Shown piece by piece: positions 52,868-62,300 of a DNA stretch of 64,000 bases. The stretch is from JBDHXE01 sp035445085 (GTDB taxonomy: Bacteria > Bacteroidota > Ignavibacteria > Kapaibacteriales > UBA2268): contig DAOMQA010000006.1 of the NCBI GenBank assembly GCA_035445085.1, positions 62,001-126,000 on the forward strand. Direction: 5' to 3'. The translations under genes and the position numbers were made by a program. The notes below the pieces were generated by a model that worked only from the letters and a program-made list of their open reading frames with translations, was not told the origin of the DNA and did no database searches. How positions within the stretch are numbered: the stretch's first letter is position 1; every line of letters begins with the position of its first letter.

Positions 52868-54559
52868 ATGAAAAGATTAATACTTTTTCTAATATTTGCG
52901 AGTATTGCCTATTCTTGCAAAGAAAATAATAAAGAGGTAAAAGTGAATGAAGCAGATTTTATAAAATTAGCTGATAGTTTAGAAAATCAAATGAGAACTT
53001 TGACTATCCCCTTATATGAAGCATATTTCGATGCCTCAATTAATTCTAACGATAGTATGTGGAAACAGGTTTCCGACTTAGAATCGAAGTATAATAGCTT
53101 TGTATCTCAGCCTGAAGTATATAAAAAACTAAAAGTATTCAAAGATGCGAATATTGTTAGCGATCCTATACAGAAACGTAGATTAGACGTTATATATAAC
53201 GAATTTTTATCGAAGCAGGCAGATATAAAATTATTAGATGAAATTTCAAAATTAACATCAGAAATTGAAGGTAAATATTCAAAATTTCGTGCTGAATATA
53301 ATAATAAAAAGTATAGTGATAATGATGTAGAAGATATTCTTAAAAAATCGCATAACCAAGATGAATTAAAAGGGGTATGGGAAGCTCATAAGCAAATTGG
53401 TCCATTAGTTAAAGATGATATTATAAAAATTGTTAAAAAGAGAAATGAGTTAGCTAAGAAATTAGGATTTAGTAACTATCATGAAATGAGTCTTAAATTA
53501 TCTTTTCAAGACCCTAAGGAAATTGAATCTATTTTTGATGAGTTAGACAAATTAACAAAAGATGAATTTGCGAAAATCAAAAATGAAATAGATTCAAAAT
53601 TAGCTACAATGAATAAAATTAAAATTGAAGATTTAAAGCCTTGGCATTACCAAAATAGATATTTTCAAGAAGCACCACATATTTGGGATGTTGATTTTGA
53701 CAAGTACTATAAAGGGAAGGATATTGTTAAGTTAGCAGAAAATTACTACAAGTCTTTAAATTTACCAATAGATAGAATGGTTGCTAATAGCGATTTGTTT
53801 GAAAAACCTAATAAAAATCAACATGCTTATTGTACTAATATAGATAGAACAACAAAAGATATTCGAGTTTTATGTAATATTAAGGATAATTCAAGTTGGA
53901 TGGAAACAATGTTACATGAATTTGGGCATGCACTCTACGAGGATCATTATGAAGAAAATTTACCGTGGGCATTAAAAGTTCCAGCACATATTTTTACTAC
54001 CGAAGCAATAGCTATGATGTTTGGTCGATTTGCTTTAAAACCAGAATGGATACAAGCGAATTTAGGTATTAGCGATGCAGAAAAAACAAAAATATCAGAT
54101 GTTGCATTTAAGATGTTAAAAACACAACAATTAGTTTTTAGCCGTTGGGCACAAGTTATGTACCGCTTTGAAAAGAGTATGTATGCTGATCCCGACCAAG
54201 ATTTAAATAAATTATGGTGGGATTTAGTTGAAAAGTATCAATTAGTTAAAAAGCCAGAAGGTAGAAATATGCCTGATTGGGCAACAAAAATACATATAGC
54301 TACGTCACCTTGTTACTATCATAATTACTTGTTGGGCGAACTGTTGGCTTCACAGCTTTATCATTATATTACGACTAATGTAATTGATGCTAATTCTGCA
54401 AATTTAAATAGTTTTTATAATGAGCCTAAAGTAGGGGAGTACTTAAAAAAGAATGTATTCGGACCAGGCGCTAAATATGAATGGAATGATATGATAGAAA
54501 AAGCTACTGGAGAAAAACTCACTCCTAAACATTATGCAAATCAATTTATTCATAATTAA
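52868..54559 (+). CDS. M2-like zinc metallopeptidase, lipoprotein
   Basis: 563-residue peptidase of the gluzincin clan (angiotensin-converting-enzyme-like M2 group; M3-type oligopeptidases are the alternative). A lipoprotein signal ends at the Cys of LIFASIAYSC, so it is anchored in the periplasmic or outer membrane leaflet. The zinc motif HEFGH lies in MLHEFGHALYEDHYEE at about residues 350-354, and the third ligand Glu is probably in FTTEAIAMMFGRF near 377. The C-terminal WATKIHIATSPCYYHNYLLG is typical of M2 bacterial homologues, from memory. It would trim peptides from the C-terminus. A bidirectional terminator follows. Confidence 0.85.
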   Translation: MKRLILFLIFASIAYSCKENNKEVKVNEADFIKLADSLENQMRTLTIPLYEAYFDASINSNDSMWKQVSDLESKYNSFVSQPEVYKKLKVFKDANIVSDPIQKRRLDVIYNEFLSKQADIKLLDEISKLTSEIEGKYSKFRAEYNNKKYSDNDVEDILKKSHNQDELKGVWEAHKQIGPLVKDDIIKIVKKRNELAKKLGFSNYHEMSLKLSFQDPKEIESIFDELDKLTKDEFAKIKNEIDSKLATMNKIKIEDLKPWHYQNRYFQEAPHIWDVDFDKYYKGKDIVKLAENYYKSLNLPIDRMVANSDLFEKPNKNQHAYCTNIDRTTKDIRVLCNIKDNSSWMETMLHEFGHALYEDHYEENLPWALKVPAHIFTTEAIAMMFGRFALKPEWIQANLGISDAEKTKISDVAFKMLKTQQLVFSRWAQVMYRFEKSMYADPDQDLNKLWWDLVEKYQLVKKPEGRNMPDWATKIHIATSPCYYHNYLLGELLASQLYHYITTNVIDANSANLNSFYNEPKVGEYLKKNVFGPGAKYEWNDMIEKATGEKLTPKHYANQFIHN

Positions 54560-54583
54560 TATATAAATTGAATTTAATACAAA

Positions 54584-54617
54584 AGAAGCTGTATCATATA
54601 ACAACGATACAGCTTCT
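54584..54617. terminator. Bidirectional terminator
   Basis: Perfect 12-base-pair stem (54584-54595 with 54606-54617), ten-base loop, T-rich tail on both strands, between the convergent peptidase and CDF genes. Confidence 0.85.
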
Positions 54618-54640
54618 AATGTTTTGTTTAAAAAGTTACA

Positions 54641-55570
54641 CTATACGCAGTTTGTATCACAATCTATCTTTTCCGATTTACTTTCTAATTGTATTGTTAA
54701 ATGATTGATAGCAAATTCTTTTTTGATAGAATTCTGTAAGTTACATAAAAAGGTTAGTGGTAAGTTATCCTCAACAATTAGATGTGTGGTTAGTGCATTT
54801 TGAGATGTACTCATTGCCCAAATATGTAAATCATGAACACTAATTACACCAACATATTGGCTCAAAAATAGTTTTACTTTGTCGATTTCAATGTTTTGAG
54901 GCACTGCGTCTAACACTAAATCTACAGAATCTGTTAATAGACTCCACGTAGAAAGGAGTATAAAGATGGCTATTATTAGACTAGTTGCAGGGTCTATCCA
55001 TAAAATTCCAGTCTGGCTTATTAAAAAGCCAGATACTACTACTCCAAGAGATACTGTTGCATCAACTATCATATGCAAAAAAGCTCCCTTAATATTTAAA
55101 TCATGTTTATGACCCTTACTAAAAAGTAAAGCAGTAAAACCATTGATTAGTATACCAATACCTGCCACTAACATTATTTCTGAACTTCCTACTGGTTCAG
55201 GTTTGTAAAATTTTTCGATTGCCTCGTATACAATAAACAATACAGCTATCAGTAGTAACAATGAATTTAACAAGGAAGCTAAAATTGTAGTTTTACGAAG
55301 TCCGTAAGTATATTTACCTTTGGGTTTCATGGTAGCAAGCCACGTTGCAAGCCAAGCTAACAGCAAACCTAAAACATCCCCTACGTTATGCCCTGCATCT
55401 GCTAACAAAGCAGATGAGTTAGCAATAAAACCATAAATAACCTCGATAATTATAAAGATTATATTTAATGAGATACCAATAATAAAAGCTTTATTGTATG
55501 AAATAGCTTCATTATGTTGATGGCTATGACTATGACTATGACTATGTTGATGGTCGTGCTTATCTTCCAT
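54641..55570 (-). CDS. Cation diffusion facilitator metal exporter (CzcD/ZitB-like)
   Basis: 309-residue inner-membrane metal/proton antiporter, probably for zinc or cobalt. The N-terminus is His-rich (DHQHSHSHSHSHQHNE), then six transmembrane helices. The metal site residues are in LLADAGHNVGDVLGLLLAW (helix 2, HxxxD) near residues 56-74, and in GAFLHMIVDATVSLGVV (helix 5) near 161-177. A soluble C-terminal domain with HDLHIWAMSTSQNALTTHL follows, as in zinc-type CDF proteins. It is on the same strand as and downstream of the PepSY gene, separated by a terminator. Confidence 0.93.
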   Translation of the reverse strand: MEDKHDHQHSHSHSHSHQHNEAISYNKAFIIGISLNIIFIIIEVIYGFIANSSALLADAGHNVGDVLGLLLAWLATWLATMKPKGKYTYGLRKTTILASLLNSLLLLIAVLFIVYEAIEKFYKPEPVGSSEIMLVAGIGILINGFTALLFSKGHKHDLNIKGAFLHMIVDATVSLGVVVSGFLISQTGILWIDPATSLIIAIFILLSTWSLLTDSVDLVLDAVPQNIEIDKVKLFLSQYVGVISVHDLHIWAMSTSQNALTTHLIVEDNLPLTFLCNLQNSIKKEFAINHLTIQLESKSEKIDCDTNCV

Positions 55571-55697
55571 AATAATATTTTATATTACTTATTCATAAAA
55601 TATATTAGATAAAGTATGATATATCAAATTATTGGAAAGAGATATGTCCTTGTGATTTTTATTTCTTATGCTAATTTAGAATTGAACTTGGTATCAA

Positions 55698-55736
55698 ATA
55701 AAAAAAGTTTGTTAATCTTTTCAAACTAACAAACTT
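55698..55736 (-). terminator. Terminator of the CbiX-PepSY unit
   Basis: Ten-base-pair stem (55705-55714 with 55727-55736) with a 12-base loop. On the minus strand it runs into a T-rich tract. It lies about 30 bases after the PepSY stop. Confidence 0.7.
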
Positions 55737-55765
55737 ACTATAAGAGGTACGAATAAATATTTATG

Positions 55766-56335
55766 TTATAATACTAATATAAAAAATAAAATAATTGTAG
55801 AAGCTACACCCGAGCCAACAAGCCATTTACCTCTACCCTTTAAACTATTTTTGCCTTTTAAAATAAACAAACCAGTAACTGAAATTAATATAAGACATAA
55901 TGCAAATATATCTGAAACAATTGTCCATAAGCCTCCCGGATTTCTATGGAGCCAATTCATTTCAAAAAGTAAAGCCCTTTTATTAACTCGCTCCATTTCC
56001 GCATGCCCAGAAGTTAAATCAACAAACATAAAGCCATCTTTAAAATATATTTTAAGCTTCTCGGGAGTAGGCGAATCATACATTAAATACTTATAGTTTT
56101 CATCTAACCTATCCAATTCACTTAAAACCATTTTTTCATTAATTTGAGATGAAGTATTAGGTAAATTAATCTTAAACTCTTTTTTATTTACTACAAAATC
56201 TGGATTCCAATCATGATGATGATTAATGGCAATTCCTGAAATACAATATATGATAGTTAGGAAAAAGAAAAAATAGCCTAAATCCCTATGTAAGTTCTTG
56301 TTTAGTTTGTAAATATTTTTATTATTTAATTCCAT
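55766..56335 (-). CDS. PepSY-associated transmembrane protein
   Basis: 189 residues with three to four transmembrane helices, of the PepSY_TM type (PF16357-like). The first helix carries LHRDLGYFFFFLTIIYCISG and ends in INHHHDW; later there is WLHRNPGGLWTIVSDIFALC. The conserved His residues resemble a haem or quinone-linked membrane reductase such as those that reduce ferric siderophores. A soluble loop (residues about 50-110) lies outside. It starts eight bases after the CbiX-like lipoprotein gene, so they are a unit. The exact substrate is unknown. Confidence 0.8.
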   Translation of the reverse strand: MELNNKNIYKLNKNLHRDLGYFFFFLTIIYCISGIAINHHHDWNPDFVVNKKEFKINLPNTSSQINEKMVLSELDRLDENYKYLMYDSPTPEKLKIYFKDGFMFVDLTSGHAEMERVNKRALLFEMNWLHRNPGGLWTIVSDIFALCLILISVTGLFILKGKNSLKGRGKWLVGSGVASTIILFFILVL

Positions 56336-56343
56336 TATAGAGC

Positions 56344-57264
56344 CTATTTAGATTTTGCTAAATCACTAACATACTGATTAACAATATCAATAACCCACTT
56401 ATCTATATTTTTATCAGGTAAAATTGCATCAGGGCGGTAAATTACTCTTTGGTCATGCTGTTTAACTCTATCGATAGCATCATTGATGATTCTACCTTGG
56501 AACATTTCATCATAAGCTACTAACACTGGAACTACAATTGCTTTATCTTTTCCTTGCAAAGACTCGTTTATTGCGTTGGTAGTTAGTTGTGGGTCGTAAT
56601 TAGCAATATGCCCACACCATGAATAAGCAAATTTGTTAATTCCTATTTTAGATTCTACCTCAGTCATTAAATTTTTCATTAAGTTTGTCCATTCTTTATT
56701 ATACTCATGGTCGCCATAAGCAACTAGGACACAAGATTCATTAGATGGATTTTGTGATATTTCTTTTACTCTATTTACTATATTTTTCTTTAAGATTTCT
56801 GTAAAATCTAATAACGGTGTGATTTTTATATTCGCCTTAGCTTTATATACTTCTATTCGTTCCGCTTTTAGCTCCTCAATAGCTGATGAGGAAGTTTTAA
56901 GCCCTACAATTGTAGGTATATCATCGAAAGAGTGTCCTGAAACTGTTAAAAAAAGTGGTACTATAATTACGTCCGTAAACCCTTCTTTATCAAATTCTTT
57001 CATTCTTGTAGCAATTGAAGGCTCAGTATACTCCATAAATGCAGACTTAATTTGAGTAATAGACGGATTACTTAAAACCTCATCTCTAACAGAATCTTCA
57101 ACTGCATTCAGCATTTTTCTCCATGCCTCAGAGCGAGAACCATGGCTTACTAATAAAATACCAACTTTTCTATTATTGACACGTGTATCGTTGCTCTTAT
57201 CCGAATCCTTAGAACAAGAAATAAATAGCAAAGAAGTTAAGAAAAGTACTAATAACTTTTTCAT
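56344..57264 (-). CDS. CbiX/CbiK-like chelatase domain protein, lipoprotein
   Basis: 306-residue protein of the cobaltochelatase/ferrochelatase superfamily. The N-terminus is a lipoprotein signal (KKLLVLFLTSLLFISC, Cys at residue 17). The domain begins GILLVSHGSRSEAWRK near residues 35-50, with the metal-binding His of the HGSR motif at 41. Two related halves are visible; the second has CVLVAYGDHEYNKEW and later FAYSWCGHIANYDPQ. Cytoplasmic CbiX inserts cobalt or iron into sirohydrochlorin; some Desulfovibrio CbiK versions are periplasmic. Here it is lipid-anchored and next to a PepSY protein, which suggests tetrapyrrole or metal handling outside the cytoplasm (inference). Not certain to be catalytic. 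Confidence 0.75.
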   Translation of the reverse strand: MKKLLVLFLTSLLFISCSKDSDKSNDTRVNNRKVGILLVSHGSRSEAWRKMLNAVEDSVRDEVLSNPSITQIKSAFMEYTEPSIATRMKEFDKEGFTDVIIVPLFLTVSGHSFDDIPTIVGLKTSSSAIEELKAERIEVYKAKANIKITPLLDFTEILKKNIVNRVKEISQNPSNESCVLVAYGDHEYNKEWTNLMKNLMTEVESKIGINKFAYSWCGHIANYDPQLTTNAINESLQGKDKAIVVPVLVAYDEMFQGRIINDAIDRVKQHDQRVIYRPDAILPDKNIDKWVIDIVNQYVSDLAKSK

Positions 57265-57496
57265 TACGATGAACCTATATAATAAAGTAATAAATTTAAT
57301 CTATCTCAAATTAGATAATACTAAAATATATTAATATATACTATTAAGAAATACCTAATGGTAGTGATTTTATAAGGCTATTGGGTAATTATATAAATGC
57401 TTTCTGTTTGCTAACTGCTTTATGTTCAGTTGCTTATGTGTTGTTGCTGTGCTTGCAGATAGATTATATATAGGTAAAACAGAGAAAAAAACAGGT

Positions 57497-58276
57497 TTAT
57501 AAAATATGTATTTGAATTGTTGAGTTTTTAGAAGCTAAATTACTGAAATTCCCTTGATTTATTGCTAATTCTAAGTGGCCTGAAGAGCCTATAAAGGCTA
57601 AAGCCTGCCCAATTTCAACGTCTGCAAAATTATTATATAGCTTCGTAAATTCGTATGACATAAAATTAATTTTAAAGTTTTTATGTGATAAATAACTTGA
57701 ATGAATATTGCTGATTAGATTGCCGTAAGAATCTGCAAATAGAATATTGCCGATAATATATTTTTCAAATATCTGCGGGTAGAAGCTTGTGTTTCTTACT
57801 AAATTGTTTGCCGAAGTTTCAATACCAAATTTATCTATATCGACTCCATTAGACAAATATGCTGCAGATGGCGCAAATATATCTCTTCCGTGGAAAGTAT
57901 TGCTGATGGTGTTATGAAAATATTCTTGATTTTGCAAGATAATTACTTTGTCAATATTTAAATTATCTAATATAAGAGTAAAAATGCCATTATCTGGTCC
58001 TACAAAGTAATATGTTTCTGATTTAATAATAATCGGCTTGCGGTCTGTGCCCACACCTGGGGCAACTATACACACAAAAATTGAATTGTTAGGGAAATAA
58101 GTAATAGAATTATATAACACAAAAGCAGCTTCAATGATATTATATTTTTCTATATTATGCGTTAAATCTATGATATTAGAATTATGGCAAATTTTGGAAA
58201 TTATGCCTTTAACTTGGCCAACATAGCTTGAATTTCCAAAATCTGTCATTAATATTATATTTTTTTCTAAAACCAA
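57497..58276 (-). CDS. S-adenosylmethionine hydroxide adenosyltransferase family (DUF62) with a changed catalytic Asp
   Basis: 259-residue protein of the DUF62 family, which splits SAM to adenosine and methionine with hydroxide. Motifs: MTDFGNSSYVGQVKG, IIDLTHNI near residue 36, FVGPDNGIFT, FHGRDIFAPSAAYL with the catalytic His, ADSYGNLISNI and GSSGHLELAINQGN. The key loop VDPGVGTxR here reads VAPGVGTDR, so the Asp of the Asp-Arg-His triad is Ala (GCC in the DNA, one base from GAC). It starts at a TTG inside the 3' end of corA (10-base overlap), so the two are translated together. Activity is doubtful. Confidence 0.85.
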   Translation of the reverse strand: MVLEKNIILMTDFGNSSYVGQVKGIISKICHNSNIIDLTHNIEKYNIIEAAFVLYNSITYFPNNSIFVCIVAPGVGTDRKPIIIKSETYYFVGPDNGIFTLILDNLNIDKVIILQNQEYFHNTISNTFHGRDIFAPSAAYLSNGVDIDKFGIETSANNLVRNTSFYPQIFEKYIIGNILFADSYGNLISNIHSSYLSHKNFKINFMSYEFTKLYNNFADVEIGQALAFIGSSGHLELAINQGNFSNLASKNSTIQIHIL

Positions 58277-59196
58277 TTCTTTTTCCGAAAATAGAATGCT
58301 ACTAAACTAGAGGCAGATACTGATAGCAACAATATCACGATAAACCCGTATTGAAATTCTTCCCAACCAGACGGTACGTTCATTCCATAAAAACTAGCGA
58401 TGAGGGTAGGAATCATTAATATTAATGAGAATGATGTTAAAATTTTCATTATTTGATTTAAATTATTTGATATTACTGAGGCATAAGCGTCCATCATTCC
58501 ACTTAAAATGTCGCTAAAAATATTGGTTGTCTCTAATGCCTGCTTTAGCTCAATTTCTGCATCTTCAATTAGTTCTTCGTCATAATCTTCTTTGAACACT
58601 TTGAGATTTTTAAGCCTATAAATCAAAATATCATTACCTTTTAAAGAAGTAGTAAAATACACCAATGACTTTTCAATTTGTAGTAAGGTTTGTAAATCTT
58701 CGTTTTTGATTGATTTTTCTAATTGATATTCAGCTAATTTAATATTTTGATTAATTTGTTTTAAAAATTTTAAGAACCATACACTCGAAGATAAAAGTAG
58801 CCTGAAAACGAATTCGAAATTACTACTTATATTGATTTTCTTTCTTTGAGTAAAAGCAATAAAGTCTTGTAACATATCAGTCTTATAAAAGCAAATAGTA
58901 ACAAGGTGATCCTCATTAAAGATAATTCCAATTGGAACAGTAGAATATGGGATATTATTCTTTTCATCATGCTTGATAGGCACTCTCATCAGAACTAAAA
59001 ACCAACCGTCTTCATACTCGATACGGGGTCTTTCGTCAACGTCTTCAATATCATTAAAATAAGAGTCAGGAATAGAAATTTCTTCAAGTAAGTACTTTTT
59101 ATCGTCCAACGTAGGTTCTTCTACATTTATCCAGCATTTAGCTTCCCACTTAGTACAAGTAACAAGCCCATTTTCAGTTTTTAGATAGCTAACCAC
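58267..59196 (-). CDS. CorA-like divalent cation transporter
   Basis: 309-residue magnesium/cobalt channel of the CorA family. The long cytoplasmic domain comes first, then two C-terminal helices (ILTSFSLILMIPTLIASFY and FIVILLLSVSASSLVAFYF) separated by the selectivity loop YGMNVPSG near residues 266-273, with the hallmark GMN motif. It lacks obvious regulatory extras. The start is GTG 59196 with GGGAGG six bases upstream. The TTG of the DUF62 gene overlaps its stop. It is divergent from the giant Asp-box protein. Confidence 0.9.
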   Translation of the reverse strand: MVSYLKTENGLVTCTKWEAKCWINVEEPTLDDKKYLLEEISIPDSYFNDIEDVDERPRIEYEDGWFLVLMRVPIKHDEKNNIPYSTVPIGIIFNEDHLVTICFYKTDMLQDFIAFTQRKKINISSNFEFVFRLLLSSSVWFLKFLKQINQNIKLAEYQLEKSIKNEDLQTLLQIEKSLVYFTTSLKGNDILIYRLKNLKVFKEDYDEELIEDAEIELKQALETTNIFSDILSGMMDAYASVISNNLNQIMKILTSFSLILMIPTLIASFYGMNVPSGWEEFQYGFIVILLLSVSASSLVAFYFRKKNWF

Positions 59197-59321
59197 TAAC
59201 TGCCTCCCTATATTAGATTAAAGAGGCTAAGATGGCCTCTTAAATTATTTTGATTATATTCGTGTGATAATCATCCATTTTTTACAAAAAATTAATTTTA
59301 ATCCTACAAATGTAATCATAA

Positions 59322-59353
59322 TTGTGATAATAATTATTTTTTTTATATCTTTG
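59322..59353 (+). promoter_or_regulatory. Bacteroidota-type promoter of the giant Asp-box gene
   Basis: TTG (59322-59324), 21 bases, TATCTTTG (59346-59353), a good fit to the TTTG-N19-21-TAnnTTTG consensus, ending 35 bases before the ATG at 59389. Confidence 0.5.
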
Positions 59354-59388
59354 TTATTCTTATTACTATAATTTTAGTGGGGATAATT

Positions 59389-62300
59389 ATGAATGTTGGT
59401 TACAATTTAAAATTAATTTTAATACTTGGTATAGCTTACTTAGGTGCAACTGCAATCTATGCTCAACCAAAAATTATTGACTTTAAAGATAATGAAAATT
59501 TCTATGAAATTCAAAAGAAGTTCAATAAGCATTGGGGTAACAAAAAAATAACTTCAGAGACACCTAAACAGGATAGAATCGGCTGGAAACAATATAAACG
59601 ATGGGAATGGTTCTGGGAACAAAGAGTATATCCAAGTGGAGATTTCCCTACGTCTCAACATAACCTTATTGAGCTAAAAAAATGGCAGAAGAAACATAAA
59701 AAGAATGCTAATAAGTTACAAGCCGTAAATTCATGGACTAATTTGGGACCATCTACTTCTGCTGGTGGGTACGCTGGATTAGGTAGAATAAATTGGATAG
59801 AGGAAGACCCAAACTATAACGGATCAACTAATAAAACAATTTGGATTGGTACGCCAAGCGGAGGTATGTGGAAAACAACGGACGATGGAGCTACTTGGCA
59901 GGCAAAATTTGAAGATCACAACTCAATTGGAGTATCTTGTATAGTGATTAATCCAAGCGATAGCGATGTCATGTGGATAGCTACCGGCGATGGAGAAGTA
60001 GGTAATTCTAAAAGCATAGGAATATTAAAAAGTACAAATGGTGGTGATACTTGGAATACCACAGATTTAAATTGGAATACAAGTAGTCTCGTAACAGTTA
60101 GAAAAATTATTTTACACCCAACAAATAGAAATATTCTTTATGTAGCCTCATCAATAGGTCTTTATAAATCAACAAATGGCGGTACAAATTGGTCCAAATT
60201 AAAAGACGGAAGTTATAAAGATATAGAATTTAGACCATCTACTCCCGATACGCTATACGCCTGTGGTACAAATATAATAAAATCAACAGACGCCGGTGCA
60301 AATTGGGCAAATCTATCTAATGGATTACCAAGTAGTGGTATATCAAGAATTGAATTGGCTGTAAGCGCTGATAACCCTAATTATTTATATGCTCTTTATG
60401 GACAATCAAGCGATCAGGGTTTTATGGGATTATATAGGAGTACAGATGGCGGTAATAATTTTACAGCGAGGGCTACATCTCCAAATTTACTTGGTTGGGA
60501 AAGCAGTGGTAGTGATACTGGTGGCCAGGCGTGGTATGACTTAGTTCTTTGTGCTTCACAAACAGATGCTGATTCGATTTGGGCTGGCGGAGTAAACTTA
60601 TGGAAATCGAGCAATGGCGGTACAGATTGGTCTTGTGTAGCCCATTGGTATGGACAAAATGGTTTGCCTGCAGTGCATGCAGACCAACATTTTTTATCAT
60701 TTGCAAATGGGTCTTATAGATTGTATGCTGGCAATGATGGAGGTATTTATAGAAGTACAAATAGTGGTACAAGCTGGTCTTGGTTGGGAAGTGGTCTGAA
60801 AATCACTCAATTTTATAAATTAGGTGTTTCAAAAACTAACCCTTCTATCGTAATAAGTGGTGCGCAAGATAATGGTACAAAACTGCTAAAAAGCGATGCT
60901 TCTTGGGTAGATGTGATAGGTGGAGATGGTATGGAGTGTGCTATCGACCCTACAAATTCTAACGTAATGTATGGAGAGCTATATTATGCAGATATGAAAA
61001 AATCAACAAATGGCGGACTAAATTGGTCTGATGTGCCAATACCAACAAGTGAAGGTGGAGCGTGGGTTTCTCCTTTTGTTATTGACCAAAATAATAATAC
61101 TCATATATATCTTGGGCTTCAAAATATATGGAAGTCTACTGATGGTGGAGCAAACTGGACACAGATTTCTTCTTTTACTTCTGGTCAGCTTTCATTTATA
61201 GCTTTAGCACCTTCTAATTCAAATTATATATATGTAACAACAGGTGCTAATCTATTAAGGACAAGCGATGGAGGAACTAGTTGGAGTACAATGACAAAAC
61301 CAGGTACGACATCTTTAACATCGATGGCTATAAATCCAGATGACCCAAATATCTTATGGGCAACGGTATCGGGGTATAACTCCGGTAGTCAAGTATATAC
61401 ATCTACAAATGGTGGATCAAGTTGGACAAATATTACAGGATCAAGCTTCCCTGCAGTACCTGCAAATACCATTGTTTATCAAAAAAACAAATCTAATAGA
61501 ATTTATGTCGGCACTGATATAGGAGTGTATTATATTGATGATAAACTATCAACGTGGCAAGATTTTAGTAGTGGCTTGCCAACTGTTCAAATCACTGAAT
61601 TAGAGCTTCATGATAGTTCTAATCAAATTTTTGCTTCTACTTATGGTCGAGGTGTGTGGAAATCTGAAATTGAGCCATCAGATATACCAAAGCTATTATA
61701 CCCTTTTAATGCTTCTACAAACATATCCATTGATACAGCAATGATGTGGAGTAAAATTACAAATGCAACGTATGGCTTGCAAGTATCCACTAATTCGGAT
61801 ATGTCAAACCCTTTTATAAATAAGACTTTATTAAGCGATACCTCTTGGACAATGAATGACTCAATTTTTAATAAAGGGGCTACATATTATTGGAGAGTTA
61901 ATTCAACAATAGCAGGAGAAACATCTGATTGGTCTTTAGTTTGGAGCTTTAAATTAGTTGGGATAGTACCAGATGTTGTTCTTAGTAAGCCAAATAATAA
62001 CGATACCTTGATTGCTATCGGAGATAGTATTATATGGTTGAAGATAAATAATGCAAGTTATAATCTTCAAGTTTCAAAAAATAGTGATTTTTCTAATCTA
62101 ATTATTAATGCGACCTCTCTAACGGATACTTCTTGGGTAATTAACGATACGTTATTTGATTATCATACTCAGTATTATTGGCGAGTTGCAGCAAAAGTAG
62201 ACACAAATACTGGAGCTTGGGCAACAGCTTGGAATTTTACAACAGCTTTGGAGTACTGTGAAGCAAAGAATTCTATTTGTGACGAATATATCTCAAAAGT

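Noticed and set aside
57497..58276. Fluorinase/chlorinase-type SAM halogenase
   Set aside because: The loop reads VAPGVGTDR, lacking the Tyr-Pro-x-Thr of halogenases, and the rest of the motifs follow the hydroxide adenosyltransferases.
59219..59241. Hairpin AAGAGGC/GCCTCTT upstream of corA, as a riboswitch or terminator
   Set aside because: Only seven base pairs, no conserved Mg-riboswitch features, and no + strand gene ends there.
60414..60772. Two open frames antisense to the giant Asp-box gene
   Set aside because: Low-complexity shadows of the repeats, without ribosome-binding sites or family features.
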